Shown: positions 18,208 through 27,183 of the stretch, one piece after another
How the letters are laid out: the number at the start of each line of letters is the position of its first letter
Position numbering within the stretch: the first letter of the stretch is position 1
Assembly (NCBI RefSeq): GCF_000255295.1
Contig: NC_017030.1
Location: 8,158,328-8,222,327 of the forward strand
Direction of reading: 5' to 3'
Length of the DNA: 64,000 nt
From: Corallococcus coralloides DSM 2259
GTDB taxonomy: Bacteria > Myxococcota > Myxococcia > Myxococcales > Myxococcaceae
Notes under the pieces: model-generated
Told to the model about the DNA's origin: nothing
Database searches by the model: none
The model's input: the letters and a program-made list of their open reading frames with translations, nothing else
Program-made: the position numbers and the translations under genes

Positions 18208-19524
18208 ATGAAGACGTGCCTCGCCCTGGTGGCACTGGGCGTGGGGGTGCGGCTCGCGCTGGCGCTGGGAACGGACGTCTACTTCGACGAAACCTATTAC
18301 TGGCAATGGGCCCGGCATCTCGCATGGGGATATTTCGACCATCCGCCGATGGTGGCGTGGCTCATCGCCGCGCTGGGCATCCGGGGGACGTCGCTCCTGT
18401 GCGGGCTGGGGACGGGCGTGGCGGTGTGGGGGCTGGCGCTGGACGTGTACCGGTCCAGGGACGCGGCCTGGAGGGCGCTGGCGCTGTGGAGCGCGGTGCC
18501 GGTGGGCATCCTCTCCGGAGTCTGGGCCACTCCGGATTCGCCCATGCTGCTGTTCTGGGCGCTGGGGTTGTGGGCGCTCTACCGCGAGAAGTGGGTGCTG
18601 GCGGGGCTGACGTGTGGGCTGGCGCTGTTGTCCAAGTACCCGTCCGTGCTGCTGGGGCTGGCGTTCATGGTCGCGGCGTTGAAGGCGCGGCGGCTACCCG
18701 CGGGGGCGTGGCTGACGGCGGGGCTCGGGTTGCTGTGCTTCCTGCCGGTGGTGTTGTGGAACGCGAGCCATGACTGGGTGGGGTTCAAGTTCCAGCTGAA
18801 CCATGGCCTGGGCGGGCGCGGCGGGTGGGCGACGTTCGGCGAGTACGTGGCGGGGCAGTTCGCCATGGGCGGGCCGGTGCTGTTCCCGCTGGCGCTGGTG
18901 TACGCGGTGCGAGGGCCCCGGGAGCAGTTCCTGCTGCGCATGGCGGCGGTGATTCCGCTGCTGTTCTTCGGCTACGCGGCGGCGAAGACGCGGGGCGAGG
19001 CCAACTGGCCGGCGGCGGCGTACGTGGCCGCGTGCATTGGCGTCGCGGGGATGCGGCCGGTGTGGCAGCGGGCGGCGGCGTGGAGCGGGATGGCGGTGGT
19101 GCTGGCGGTGACGTCGCACCTGTTGTTCCCGGTGCTGACGTTCGAGCGCGACACGGTGCTGGCGAGGACGCACGGCTGGGGCGTGCTGGAGCGGCTGAGG
19201 ACGCCGGAGCAGCTGTTCCCGGGCATGGCGCCCGGTCCCACTGCGGTCTACGCGCCCACGTACCAGTTGGCTTCGCAGGTGGCGTACACGGCCGGCGTGG
19301 AGACAGACACGGTGGGCCCGTCACGGCGCAAGAGCCAGTATGACCTGTGGCCTGAGCTGGAATTGAAGCCCGGTCAGGACGTGCTGTGGTGTTCGGAGAA
19401 CGGCGCGGCGCCGCCGGAGGAACTGGTGCAACGCTTTGGTTCTGTGGAAGGCCCCGTGAAGCTCACGGGCGTCTTCCGGGGTCGGCGGCTGCACACGTTC
19501 ACTGTGTGGCGGCTGACCAGGTGA
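18208..19524 (+). CDS. GT39/ArnT-like membrane glycosyltransferase (438 aa)
   Basis: A polytopic inner-membrane enzyme with about ten hydrophobic helices and a C-terminal soluble region. The first extracytoplasmic loop contains [15 protein letters not shown] followed by [11 protein letters not shown], which is the DE-containing catalytic loop of the GT39/PMT-like (ArnT, GT83) superfamily. These use polyprenyl-phosphate sugars to glycosylate lipids or proteins on the periplasmic side. The donor and acceptor are unknown. The ATG at 18208 starts immediately before the first helix; the preceding 147 bases in frame are unlike coding sequence. It is divergent from the SSP411-type gene with 161 bases between the starts. 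Confidence 0.85.
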   Translation: MKTCLALVALGVGVRLALALGTDVYFDETYYWQWARHLAWGYFDHPPMVAWLIAALGIRGTSLLCGLGTGVAVWGLALDVYRSRDAAWRALALWSAVPVGILSGVWATPDSPMLLFWALGLWALYREKWVLAGLTCGLALLSKYPSVLLGLAFMVAALKARRLPAGAWLTAGLGLLCFLPVVLWNASHDWVGFKFQLNHGLGGRGGWATFGEYVAGQFAMGGPVLFPLALVYAVRGPREQFLLRMAAVIPLLFFGYAAAKTRGEANWPAAAYVAACIGVAGMRPVWQRAAAWSGMAVVLAVTSHLLFPVLTFERDTVLARTHGWGVLERLRTPEQLFPGMAPGPTAVYAPTYQLASQVAYTAGVETDTVGPSRRKSQYDLWPELELKPGQDVLWCSENGAAPPEELVQRFGSVEGPVKLTGVFRGRRLHTFTVWRLTR

Positions 19525-19623
19525 CGGACGCGAGCGTCCTGCCCCTAGGATTTCTCACGCATATTCTCGAGCAAACCCAAGCCCAGCCCCCGGTCATTCA
19601 CCTTCCTTCGCGCTGATGAGCTG

Positions 19624-20160
19624 TTGCATCCGCACGACCTCCTCACGGTCTGCGCGGCGCTCGCGACACATCTGGACGAGGACACACCCCAGGAGTCGGA
19701 CTGGCATCGGCGACTGGCCCGTGCGCTCTTCCAACATCTCAATCTGTTGGACCTGCCCCAGGCCCGTGCAGTCGCTTCAGCCGAGAACGGTGCCGAACTC
19801 CGTCAGGCCCTGGGGGACCGCGACGTGCGGCCGCTCGCGCCCGGATTTGAACTGACGAACGCCTGGCGCTATCGCCATCAACTCCTTGCACTCCCGCTTC
19901 TTCCACTGCTGGAGGGACATCCCTTCTGGTTCACGTTCCCGAGAAAGCTGCCAGCAGTGCTCCGCCCGATGGCGGAGCACGTGTCCGACGGCCTGCTGAC
20001 GCCTGCGCTGGCTGCGGAACGTCTCGTCAGCGAGTTGGACCGCGTCATCATTGCGTTCTGGGGTTGCCCGGTCGAGCAACTGGACTCCAGCGTGACGGCT
20101 GCGGCGCTTGAGGCGCAGGGGCTCGACCTCCCACAGCCGCCTCGCGACGAGGACTTCTAG
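19624..20160 (+). CDS. Unrecognised protein with no canonical start (178 aa or longer)
   Basis: The frame is clearly coding by third-position GC but I do not recognise the family. It is rich in Leu, His and Arg with several amphipathic helices (HRRLARALFQHLNLLDLPQARAV), and ends in an acidic PPRDEDF. The first available start is a TTG at 19624 with no good ribosome binding site. The frame is open upstream to 19549, and the residues just before (FTFLRADELL) read like protein, so the true N-terminus may lie upstream and be lost or frameshifted. It opens the lower-GC segment that follows. It may be a 5'-truncated gene. Confidence 0.55.
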   Translation: MHPHDLLTVCAALATHLDEDTPQESDWHRRLARALFQHLNLLDLPQARAVASAENGAELRQALGDRDVRPLAPGFELTNAWRYRHQLLALPLLPLLEGHPFWFTFPRKLPAVLRPMAEHVSDGLLTPALAAERLVSELDRVIIAFWGCPVEQLDSSVTAAALEAQGLDLPQPPRDEDF

Positions 20161-20425
20161 CGCGGTGTTCACGGCGTCAGCGCGACATTGCCCGATCGAC
20201 TTGGCCCAGTCCGCAAGAGTCGCAGGATTGACCACGATAAGGCTCGGACAACCCCGCCCCCGCCGCTCAAAAACGGAACCGGACTGCTGGCCGATAGAGT
20301 GGCCTCCCCGTAGAAGCCATGCTGACGGCAGTAGAGGACGAGGCCCCGTCAGCCGTCATCCAAGAATTCCAACTTCCAGCACATCTACGAGGCGGAAATC
20401 CGCCCACACTCAGGAAAGGGCACGA

Positions 20426-21859
20426 ATGGCTGTCCTGCAAAAAGCGCAACTGCAAACCGATGGCGAAACCCTCGTACTTTCTCTTTGGGTTGAGCCTGCA
20501 GGCGAATTGCCGCACCAACTGCGTGCGGCATTGGTCCTCCATGATGACATCATGGTCGACTCCTTCGCCTGGTGGTGCGAGTGCGAACGGAAGGCCGATA
20601 CCTGGGTGGGACGGCTGCAAATTGGGAGTGGCTCCGGACAGGCTCGCCTCCTCGAACTCGCGAACATTGTCGACCCGGCGGGTGTGCCAGTCAGCATGCC
20701 GGCTGCTCACCTGTTCCTCGAGCGCCCTGGCAATGCGGCCTGGACTACAGGCGCGGACGCGGAGGCCGAGAAAGTCCGCCTGGCGGCAAAGCGAGATGCT
20801 TACTTCAATGCTCCTATTGTTGGTGCAGCCGCCACTGGAGCGGACCCGACCTTTAGCATTGTCCTGCTGGCTGACAACCTTCGCCTGACGAAGATCCAGC
20901 GTATTCCTGGGATCCAAGTCATCCCACTGGCCAGCTCAACAGTTGGCATAGATGTCGCACATGTCCTCAATGACGTAATGAGGCAACTTCGTTTCGGCAG
21001 CGGCATCAACCTCGATAAGTGGATGGAGTCGATGCAGGATCGTCGGCCAGCGGCAATCGTGCATGCCCCGCGAGTTCAGGCCGCCGACCATTCAATTGCT
21101 GTAAAGGCTTGCTTGCAATCCGTTCACCCCTTACTGGACTTGCTAGCACTGCGTAGGGGAGACTCACCAAGACTCCTAGGTGGCGTCGCTGCGACAGCCG
21201 ACCGCAACGGAGTCATGCAGTGCATGGCCTATTGGGTTGCGGGAGCTGGCTACGCGGGGAACGTGCTTGGAGGAATGACCTCGGGTGAGGACCCTCACAC
21301 CTTGGTGCGGTACTGGAATGCACTCTCCAAAGATCCGAGGACGAAACTGTGGCTAGCATTGTACGCCGACGCAATTGCCGACGACCGTTGGGATTATCGC
21401 CTGTTTCGGTGCTTCAATCTTCTCGAAGGCATTGCCACGGAGATAGTACCAGACAATGTCGTCATTCGTGACGGCACCGGGAAACCCCGGTTGATGCCCG
21501 ACAAAAAGCCTTATACGACCCGCCACGCACGAGGGAAGGTTTACGAATTACTGCGAGGCGTGGCTGCGAAGGGACAAGAGGCTGAGAGCAACTTCACGGC
21601 TCCCCTTCAGGATGGCTCAAGCGCTGAACTTTGGGACGAAGTTGAAATTTGGGTTGCAGTACGGAATTCCGTTGCACATCGTGGAAGTTGGGAACTGCCC
21701 ACTGGAGAGCGTCCGACGGCGGCGCATTCGTCTACCGAAGCCCAAATCATCAGGCGTTCACAGGACAACACCCTGTCTGAGGGCATTTGGTCTGTTGTGC
21801 ATGCTCTTCGTACAGCAGTTGAGTCTACAATCCGTGCAGCCCTTCGTGGCCGGCTCTGA
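20426..21859 (+). CDS. HEPN-motif protein, candidate defence RNase (477 aa)
   Basis: Start ATG at 20426 has an excellent AGGAAAGGG site 5 bases upstream; the frame is open for 106 codons before it but those are not protein-like. Residues 1-270 resemble no family I know. The C-terminal 180 residues are helical with LLDLLALRRGDS, YADAIADDRWDYRLFRCFNL and LEGIATEI, and end in WVAVRNSVAHRGSW. RNSVAH (R413, H418) fits the R-x4-6-H active-site motif of HEPN RNases, and the layout is like Apea-type HEPN domains in phage-defence and toxin proteins. GC content and third-position GC are well below neighbours (codons such as GCA, TTT, ATT are common), suggesting acquisition by transfer. Nuclease activity is inferred. 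Confidence 0.7.
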   Translation: MAVLQKAQLQTDGETLVLSLWVEPAGELPHQLRAALVLHDDIMVDSFAWWCECERKADTWVGRLQIGSGSGQARLLELANIVDPAGVPVSMPAAHLFLERPGNAAWTTGADAEAEKVRLAAKRDAYFNAPIVGAAATGADPTFSIVLLADNLRLTKIQRIPGIQVIPLASSTVGIDVAHVLNDVMRQLRFGSGINLDKWMESMQDRRPAAIVHAPRVQAADHSIAVKACLQSVHPLLDLLALRRGDSPRLLGGVAATADRNGVMQCMAYWVAGAGYAGNVLGGMTSGEDPHTLVRYWNALSKDPRTKLWLALYADAIADDRWDYRLFRCFNLLEGIATEIVPDNVVIRDGTGKPRLMPDKKPYTTRHARGKVYELLRGVAAKGQEAESNFTAPLQDGSSAELWDEVEIWVAVRNSVAHRGSWELPTGERPTAAHSSTEAQIIRRSQDNTLSEGIWSVVHALRTAVESTIRAALRGRL

Positions 21860-21898
21860 AATTGGCACCAAAGCCGCCCCATGGGGAATCCGCTCCGG

Positions 21899-21936
21899 CA
21901 CGAAACCGGGAGACAGTGCGCTCCCCCGGCTTCGTG
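21899..21936. terminator. Hairpin between convergent HEPN and lipoprotein genes
   Basis: Imperfect long stem: CACGAA..CCGGGAG pairs with CTCCCCCGG..TTCGTG across an 8-base loop, between the stops at 21859 and 21944. Probable bidirectional terminator. Confidence 0.5.
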
Positions 21937-21943
21937 GCTCACG

Positions 21944-22549
21944 TCAGGGGCACATCGTGCCTTCGCGGCGGCACACGCGGTCGCCGCAGAAGCAGGAGTA
22001 GCCCGACTGGCAGGGGCCGCAGGTGCCACCGTGGTAGCCCTCCGCCGTTACGTTGACGGAGGCGAGCACCTTCGTGTGCGCGGTTCCTTCGTAGAGCCGG
22101 AACACCATGTTGTCGCCCGCATGGAACCAGGGCGCGACCGCGCAGCCACTCGGCGCCCGGGTGAAGAGCGCTTCGGGCAGACCCGCCGCGGCCACCCAGA
22201 CCTCTCCCGTGGTGGCATTGCTGACGCTCCAGCAGATGGTCGTCGACCCCAGGGTCGTGACGTCGAGGTTGATGCGCACGTTTGTCGGGTTCGCCGAAAT
22301 GGTTCCCGTGGCATTCGGCACGCACGTGGATTCATTCCCCAACCTGGGCAGACAGGGATGCTCTGGCGAGTCGCACCGCGCCGAACAAGTTGACGAGACC
22401 TTGGTGTAGCCAGGGGGACAGAGGCCACAGACGACAATCGTGTTGCTCGCCGCGCTCTCACTGGACGCGAGCACTGCGTCCTCGGAGTCCGGACCTGCGC
22501 AGGAAATCACGGCAATGGCGGCAAGCATCAACGGCAGGATGTGCTTCAT
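21944..22549 (-). CDS. Cys-rich lipoprotein (201 aa)
   Basis: A lipoprotein signal peptide with lipobox VISC (cleavage before Cys17) and an AGGAGG-like ribosome binding site upstream of the ATG at 22549 support the start. The mature chain has a Cys-rich N-terminal module (CGLCPPGYTKVSSTCSARC), a central beta-rich part, and a C-terminal CGPCQSGYSCFCGDRVC cluster. The Cys spacing is reminiscent of small EGF-like or knottin folds. No family recognised. It ends the minus-strand run that begins with the AfsA-like operon, 77 bases after the UbiA stop, but has its own ribosome binding site and may have its own promoter. Confidence 0.78.
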   Translation of the reverse strand: MKHILPLMLAAIAVISCAGPDSEDAVLASSESAASNTIVVCGLCPPGYTKVSSTCSARCDSPEHPCLPRLGNESTCVPNATGTISANPTNVRINLDVTTLGSTTICWSVSNATTGEVWVAAAGLPEALFTRAPSGCAVAPWFHAGDNMVFRLYEGTAHTKVLASVNVTAEGYHGGTCGPCQSGYSCFCGDRVCRREGTMCP

Positions 22550-22625
22550 GGTCGGTCACTCCTCCTACGGGTGGTAGGGCCGCAGCCGACCATGGACCTG
22601 AAAGCAATCCCAGCCGATTTTCACT

Positions 22626-23513
22626 CTAAGTGAAAGACCGTACAAGCATGACGAAGAGGAACACGAAGTAGCTCCGCGCCGCTAACCGTCCCGACTGAGC
22701 CCGCGGCCTGCGGCTCTTGAAGAACAGCATCAGATTGATCACCGCCATTCCCAGGGGCAGCAGGAAGAGCCAGCCTGGGGTCAGCCACAGGTAGAGCCCC
22801 GACGCTCCGGCCATCATCGCGAAGGCAATCACCGCGCTGGCCGTGGAGCCCACTTCGTCTGAGTAGAGCTTCTCTCCCGGCTTCGTGGTCCCGAGCCACG
22901 CCGTCTTCCGCATCACCTCCCAGTGCAGATAGAGGAAGACCATTGCCAGGATTGCCAGCAGTCCCTGTGGATTCAGCGGCGTTCCGGTGCGCTCCGCGTG
23001 CGCTACCCAGACGTAGAGGCCGTGGCCCACGTGGAGCTGGATGGCGATTCCAATCATCAGGAACATGCTGCGCTGGTACGCGACCCAGTGCTTCTCCAGC
23101 GCCCAGAGCACCAATGCGTGCACCATGATTCCAAGCAGAATCGCGGCCCTTACCCAGGACACGGCCAAATTCGTCCCTAGCAACACGGCCGCGTTGAGCC
23201 CCAGCGCCACGTACAGGTCTCCGAAACTGACGTCCCCTTTCGCCAGACCCCGGTTGGGGTTGTGGACCAGGTCGTATTCGTAGTCGCGCAGCTCATCCAC
23301 GATGCGCATGAAGTAGCCCACGCCGAAGATGCTCAGCGCGACGTGCAGCAGGTCCAGGGAGAACGCCAGCCCCCTGCCCCCGTCGAGCACGCCAAACATC
23401 CCGTCCAGGCTCACGCACCAGAGTGAGACCACCAGCAGGTAGAACAGCGGCGGGTAACGCTGCACGGAGAAGCGCAGCGTCGCCCGCGCCCGGTCCATGA
23501 CGGTCCTGCTCAT
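22626..23513 (-). CDS. UbiA-family prenyltransferase (295 aa)
   Basis: A membrane protein with about nine helices. The Asp-rich motif DELRDYEYD (D73, D77, D81) followed by VHNPNRGLAKGDVS matches the first metal/pyrophosphate-binding motif and the following R-x-L-x-x-G-x-I-S stretch of UbiA enzymes. The second DxxxD-type motif is not obvious; a KPGEKLYSDEVGS stretch sits where it is expected. UbiA proteins transfer prenyl chains onto aromatic or glycerol-type acceptors in the membrane. The ATG at 23513 overlaps the stop of the upstream dikinase gene (ATGA), so the two are translationally coupled. It is the last gene of the AfsA-like operon. Acceptor unknown; a prenylated lipid or signal is inferred. 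Confidence 0.85.
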   Translation of the reverse strand: MSRTVMDRARATLRFSVQRYPPLFYLLVVSLWCVSLDGMFGVLDGGRGLAFSLDLLHVALSIFGVGYFMRIVDELRDYEYDLVHNPNRGLAKGDVSFGDLYVALGLNAAVLLGTNLAVSWVRAAILLGIMVHALVLWALEKHWVAYQRSMFLMIGIAIQLHVGHGLYVWVAHAERTGTPLNPQGLLAILAMVFLYLHWEVMRKTAWLGTTKPGEKLYSDEVGSTASAVIAFAMMAGASGLYLWLTPGWLFLLPLGMAVINLMLFFKSRRPRAQSGRLAARSYFVFLFVMLVRSFT

Positions 23514-26206
23514 GCCGCCACCAGCGTGACGGTTCCCGTGGAACCATCCACTCGGACCCTCGCTCCGTCCGGGATGCGCGTGGTCGCATTCGCCACTCCC
23601 ACCACCGTGGGGATGCCGAACTTCCGGCCCGCGATGGCTGTGTGCGACAGCATGCTGCCGCGCTCCACCACGATGCCTCCCGACGCCAGCATCAGGAACA
23701 GCCAACCGGGGTCCGTCTCCTTCGCGATGAGGATGTCGTCCTTGCCCAGCGTGCCCACCGCGCCCGGGTCCAGCACGATGCGCGCGGTCCCCTCCACGAT
23801 GCCCGCGCTCGAACCGATTCCCTTGAACAGCGAGGCGTTGTCGCTCGCGGCCTCCACGACCCTCGGGATGCCGTCCGCCACGCTGCCCACCGTGGTGAAG
23901 TCCCTTGGCGGCTGGCGATCCTGGTTGTCCTGCTGCTCCCGCCGCCGCAGCTTCGTGAGCTCGCCCAGGTTCCTCGTGACGCTCCGGCCCTCGAAGTGGT
24001 CCAGCACCTCGCGCATCGTGAGGTAATGCACGTCCAGCGGCGCATCCAGCACGCCCCGCTCCGCCATCCGCTGACCGAGCGCCGCGAACACCTGCTTGCT
24101 GAAGCCGAAGAGCTGGCCTCGCCAGAACCGGCTGTCCTCGCGCAGGCCAATCACCGTCCGCAGCCCTGCCAGGAGCTTCTCGATGGCCAGCTTCCGCAGC
24201 GGATGCCCCTGGAGGAGCGTGGCCAGCTGCGCTTCCGCCTCCGTGCGCCTTGCCCTGTCCGATGTCCTCAACTCCTCACGCGTCACCGACGAACGCGCGT
24301 AGGACTGGACGACTCGCACCAGGTCCCACGGCGTGTCCCGCAGGTTCGGTCGCTCCACGTTCAGCTCCTGCACGCCCCGGTCCCCGAACTCGCTCAGGTG
24401 CTCACGGAAGGCGCGAGCGACTCCAGGCGGCACATCCCCCGCGTCGATGCTCCGCCAGAGGGCTTCCGCCTCGCCTTCGTCGAAGCGCTTCGCCAGCGCC
24501 GGGTCCGCTCGCACCATCTCCGCGAGCGCCACCGCGGAGAGCAACGCGTGAGTACCCGCGTCCGGCTTTGCCCCGCACATCAGGCCCACCAGCAACGCGC
24601 TGGGGTCTTCCCCGGTCCACTTGAGCAACAGCCTGCGCGCCAGCCCGAAGCACGTGTTGATGTACCAGTGATTGATGAGCGTCAGGCCCCACCAGTTCCC
24701 CACCTCCGTCCAGACGTGCCGGAAGTGATGGATGAGGACCAGCGGGTCCTCCTTCTCCACGGGTCGAGCCCTGAGCCCCGCGAGCGTTCGCTTCCACCAG
24801 GCCTCGAATGCGTCGAAGTCCCGCTGGAACGTCGCGGTGACAGACAGCGCGCCCAGCGCGGAACGCCCCAGCGCGTATGCGTAGCTCGCCGTATTGGAGA
24901 AGCTCTCGCGGTGGCCCGGCAGCCGGATGACCAGCGATGCGTCCCGCTGGAGCACGTCCTCCAGGTCCCGCATGGAGGTGGCCGCGATGAACGGGTTGAT
25001 GCCATTGACGTGCATCAGGTTCGACAGCGAGTGGTAGACGCGCCCGTCGATGAACCCCAGCATGTTCTGGAACGCGGGCGTCTGGTCGTGCAGGGCCCTC
25101 GCGTCCGCGCCCTTCATGCGGCGCAGCAGGTCGTAGAAGATGACCTCGTAGAAGTAGCTGGCCAGTGAGTACGTCAGCGGCGTCGTGACACCCGGGAAGC
25201 TCTCCGAGACGTTGCCGCATCCCCATACACGGATCTTCCGGAAGTCGAACGCGATGGGCCGCGCCTGCAATACGTGCAGCGTGCCGTCCTCCGTGAAGGT
25301 GCCCTCGATGTCCTGGGGCATGCCGAAGCTGCGCTCGATGTCCTTCGCCAGCGCGGCCAGCCGCTTCAGCTCTTCATCCGTGAGGCACGGCGCGTCCCGC
25401 AGGTGCTCCGGCACGGGGCGGCGGACCAGCTCGCCTCCGGGCTCGGGGTTCTCACAGAGCATGTCTGCCTTGTGGGCCAGCTCCCGGTCGATGTGGCCCG
25501 TCTCCGGGTGGATGAAGTAGTGGTCCACGCCCACCTTCTCCTGGACCACCCCTTCCCCGATGCCGTGCCCCGCGACGACCAGCGTGCGACGCTCGGTCGT
25601 CTTCGGGTCGCATGTGAAGGCCACGAACGAGCGGCGGCCGGGGATCATCCGCTGCACTCCCACCGCCACCATCAGCCCCCGGACGTCGCGGCCCTGCGCC
25701 AGCCGATAGATGAGCCCCTCCGGCGTGTAGGCGGAGGCCCAGCAGCGGCGGATGCGGTCCAGCAGCGTGTCCCTCCGCACGTAGAGGAACGTGGAGCTCA
25801 CGCCCGCGAACGGGTCCGTCTCCGAGTCCTCGCTCTCATCCAGCGCACGGCCCACCACGGAGGCCCGCACGGCCACCATGCCTCCCGCGCCGAAGGTCCG
25901 GTCAAAGGCATCCAGGAGGGTGGCTTCGCGCTCGGCTCCCAGCGGAACCTGGAGGAAGAGCTTCTCAATCTCCTCCGCGACGCGGCGGATGTCCTGATGC
26001 GACGTCCGGTCCACCGACGTGGTGAGCCGGTGGATGTCGGCTTGGAGCGGAGCCGCCACCTCCTGGAACATCGTGGTCGTGAGGCAGAAGAACTCGGGGA
26101 CCGGGAAGCCGTGCTTCGCCAGGTGCTGCTGGCGCGCGAACTTCTGGCCGACGTGCTGGGGGTCGCCGGCCTCGGTCATGGAGACGAGCGGTTGGGGGGA
26201 AGGCAT
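23510..26206 (-). CDS. Rifampin-phosphotransferase-like dikinase (898 aa)
   Basis: Has the layout of PEP synthase/PPDK relatives without the PEP-binding TIM barrel. Residues 1-330 are a PPDK_N-type ATP-binding domain (VGQKFARQQHLAKHGFPVPE; VAVRASVVGRALDESED then GVSSTFLYV; EGTFTEDGTLHVLQARP). Residues 340-780 are a mainly helical domain without recognised motifs. Residues 800-898 are the swivelling phosphohistidine domain with ERGSMLSHTAIAGRKFGIP, His855 being the phosphate carrier. This order and the length of about 870-900 residues match rifampin phosphotransferase, which moves a phosphate from ATP to a small-molecule hydroxyl. It is in an operon for a small molecule, so it probably phosphorylates an intermediate. 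Confidence 0.85.
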   Translation of the reverse strand: MPSPQPLVSMTEAGDPQHVGQKFARQQHLAKHGFPVPEFFCLTTTMFQEVAAPLQADIHRLTTSVDRTSHQDIRRVAEEIEKLFLQVPLGAEREATLLDAFDRTFGAGGMVAVRASVVGRALDESEDSETDPFAGVSSTFLYVRRDTLLDRIRRCWASAYTPEGLIYRLAQGRDVRGLMVAVGVQRMIPGRRSFVAFTCDPKTTERRTLVVAGHGIGEGVVQEKVGVDHYFIHPETGHIDRELAHKADMLCENPEPGGELVRRPVPEHLRDAPCLTDEELKRLAALAKDIERSFGMPQDIEGTFTEDGTLHVLQARPIAFDFRKIRVWGCGNVSESFPGVTTPLTYSLASYFYEVIFYDLLRRMKGADARALHDQTPAFQNMLGFIDGRVYHSLSNLMHVNGINPFIAATSMRDLEDVLQRDASLVIRLPGHRESFSNTASYAYALGRSALGALSVTATFQRDFDAFEAWWKRTLAGLRARPVEKEDPLVLIHHFRHVWTEVGNWWGLTLINHWYINTCFGLARRLLLKWTGEDPSALLVGLMCGAKPDAGTHALLSAVALAEMVRADPALAKRFDEGEAEALWRSIDAGDVPPGVARAFREHLSEFGDRGVQELNVERPNLRDTPWDLVRVVQSYARSSVTREELRTSDRARRTEAEAQLATLLQGHPLRKLAIEKLLAGLRTVIGLREDSRFWRGQLFGFSKQVFAALGQRMAERGVLDAPLDVHYLTMREVLDHFEGRSVTRNLGELTKLRRREQQDNQDRQPPRDFTTVGSVADGIPRVVEAASDNASLFKGIGSSAGIVEGTARIVLDPGAVGTLGKDDILIAKETDPGWLFLMLASGGIVVERGSMLSHTAIAGRKFGIPTVVGVANATTRIPDGARVRVDGSTGTVTLVAA

Positions 26207-26220
26207 GTCAGGGGATTCCT

Positions 26221-27183
26221 TCAGGAACGAAAGTCATTGAGCGCGCTTCGCAGGGCATCCACCGGGGACCTCGCCAACAGGTCCTCCGGCCCGAGCACCG
26301 CCGCGAGCCGCGAGACATCCAGACACTGTGAATGAGCCAGCAACTCCAGACGCTCCGCCATCGCCCGGGCCCTCCGGCTGGGGACCTCTCGCATGGCTCG
26401 CGGGAGCCAGCCGGGGGCACGGACCTTCACGAGTGGAGGGGGCAGGCCCAGCCCCCGCCCCACCGTGCCCAGGAACTCTCCTCGCAGGAGCGGTTGTGAG
26501 TACGCGACGTTGAACGCCTGCTGCTCGGGACGCGGCGTCTCCACCATCCGCCGCGCGAGTCTCCACAGAATGCGGCCCAGGTCATCCACGTCGATGACCG
26601 AGCACCCCACCGCGTCGCCCCCGACCTGCACGCCCTGCTTCAGGAGCTTCACCATCGCGGGCAGGACGAACCGGTCCCCGCGCCCGAGAAGAAAACGCGG
26701 CCTGAGCAGCGCCGCATGCAGACCGGTCCGGACCGCGTGTTCCGTGACGACGTCCTCCGCCGCCACTCGGGAGCGGGCCAGGGCAGTGACGGGCCGGAGC
26801 GGATGATCCTCCTTCACGCCCCGATGGGGGCCCGCGCCATAGACAGACATGGAGCTGCCGAAGAGGACGCCCCGGCAATCTCCCGTGAGCCGCGAGAGGA
26901 GCCGCCGTGTTCCGTCCACGTTGGTCCTCTCGTAGCCCGTGCCGTCCGTGTCCCGCTGCTTCGTGGCCAGGTGCAGGACGACGTAGGGATACGGCGGGAA
27001 CAACGCCTCCGGGATGCCGTGCAGATCTCCCCGCACGACGTTCACGCCGTCTCCCCACTCGCGGCCGTCGGGCGAGCGCACCAGCGCATGCACGGGATGT
27101 GCTCCGCGCTGGCGCAGGAACGCCTGCCCCACCATGCCGGTCGCGCCCGTGAGCACGACTCCGAAGCCGCCTACCAGACCCAT
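26221..27183 (-). CDS. NAD-dependent epimerase/reductase (320 aa)
   Basis: Extended SDR family. The Rossmann loop is GVVLTGATGMVGQAFL at residues 8-23; GDLHG and LHLATKQRD give the second and fourth strands; FGSSMSVYG is the active-site Ser strand. The usual YxxxK is not plain: after SSMSVYG the expected position reads LARSRVAAED, so catalytic Tyr and Lys may be replaced. The gene overlaps the methyltransferase end by 13 bases and is followed after 14 bases by the dikinase gene. In butyrolactone pathways a reductase acts after the AfsA step, which makes a similar role attractive here, but substrate is unknown. Confidence 0.85.
   Translation of the reverse strand: MGLVGGFGVVLTGATGMVGQAFLRQRGAHPVHALVRSPDGREWGDGVNVVRGDLHGIPEALFPPYPYVVLHLATKQRDTDGTGYERTNVDGTRRLLSRLTGDCRGVLFGSSMSVYGAGPHRGVKEDHPLRPVTALARSRVAAEDVVTEHAVRTGLHAALLRPRFLLGRGDRFVLPAMVKLLKQGVQVGGDAVGCSVIDVDDLGRILWRLARRMVETPRPEQQAFNVAYSQPLLRGEFLGTVGRGLGLPPPLVKVRAPGWLPRAMREVPSRRARAMAERLELLAHSQCLDVSRLAAVLGPEDLLARSPVDALRSALNDFRS

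Noticed and set aside
19777-20235. Minus-strand frame of 152 codons in the low-GC segment
   Set aside because: Opposite to the 19624-20160 frame, whose third positions are more GC-rich; no ribosome binding site or family.
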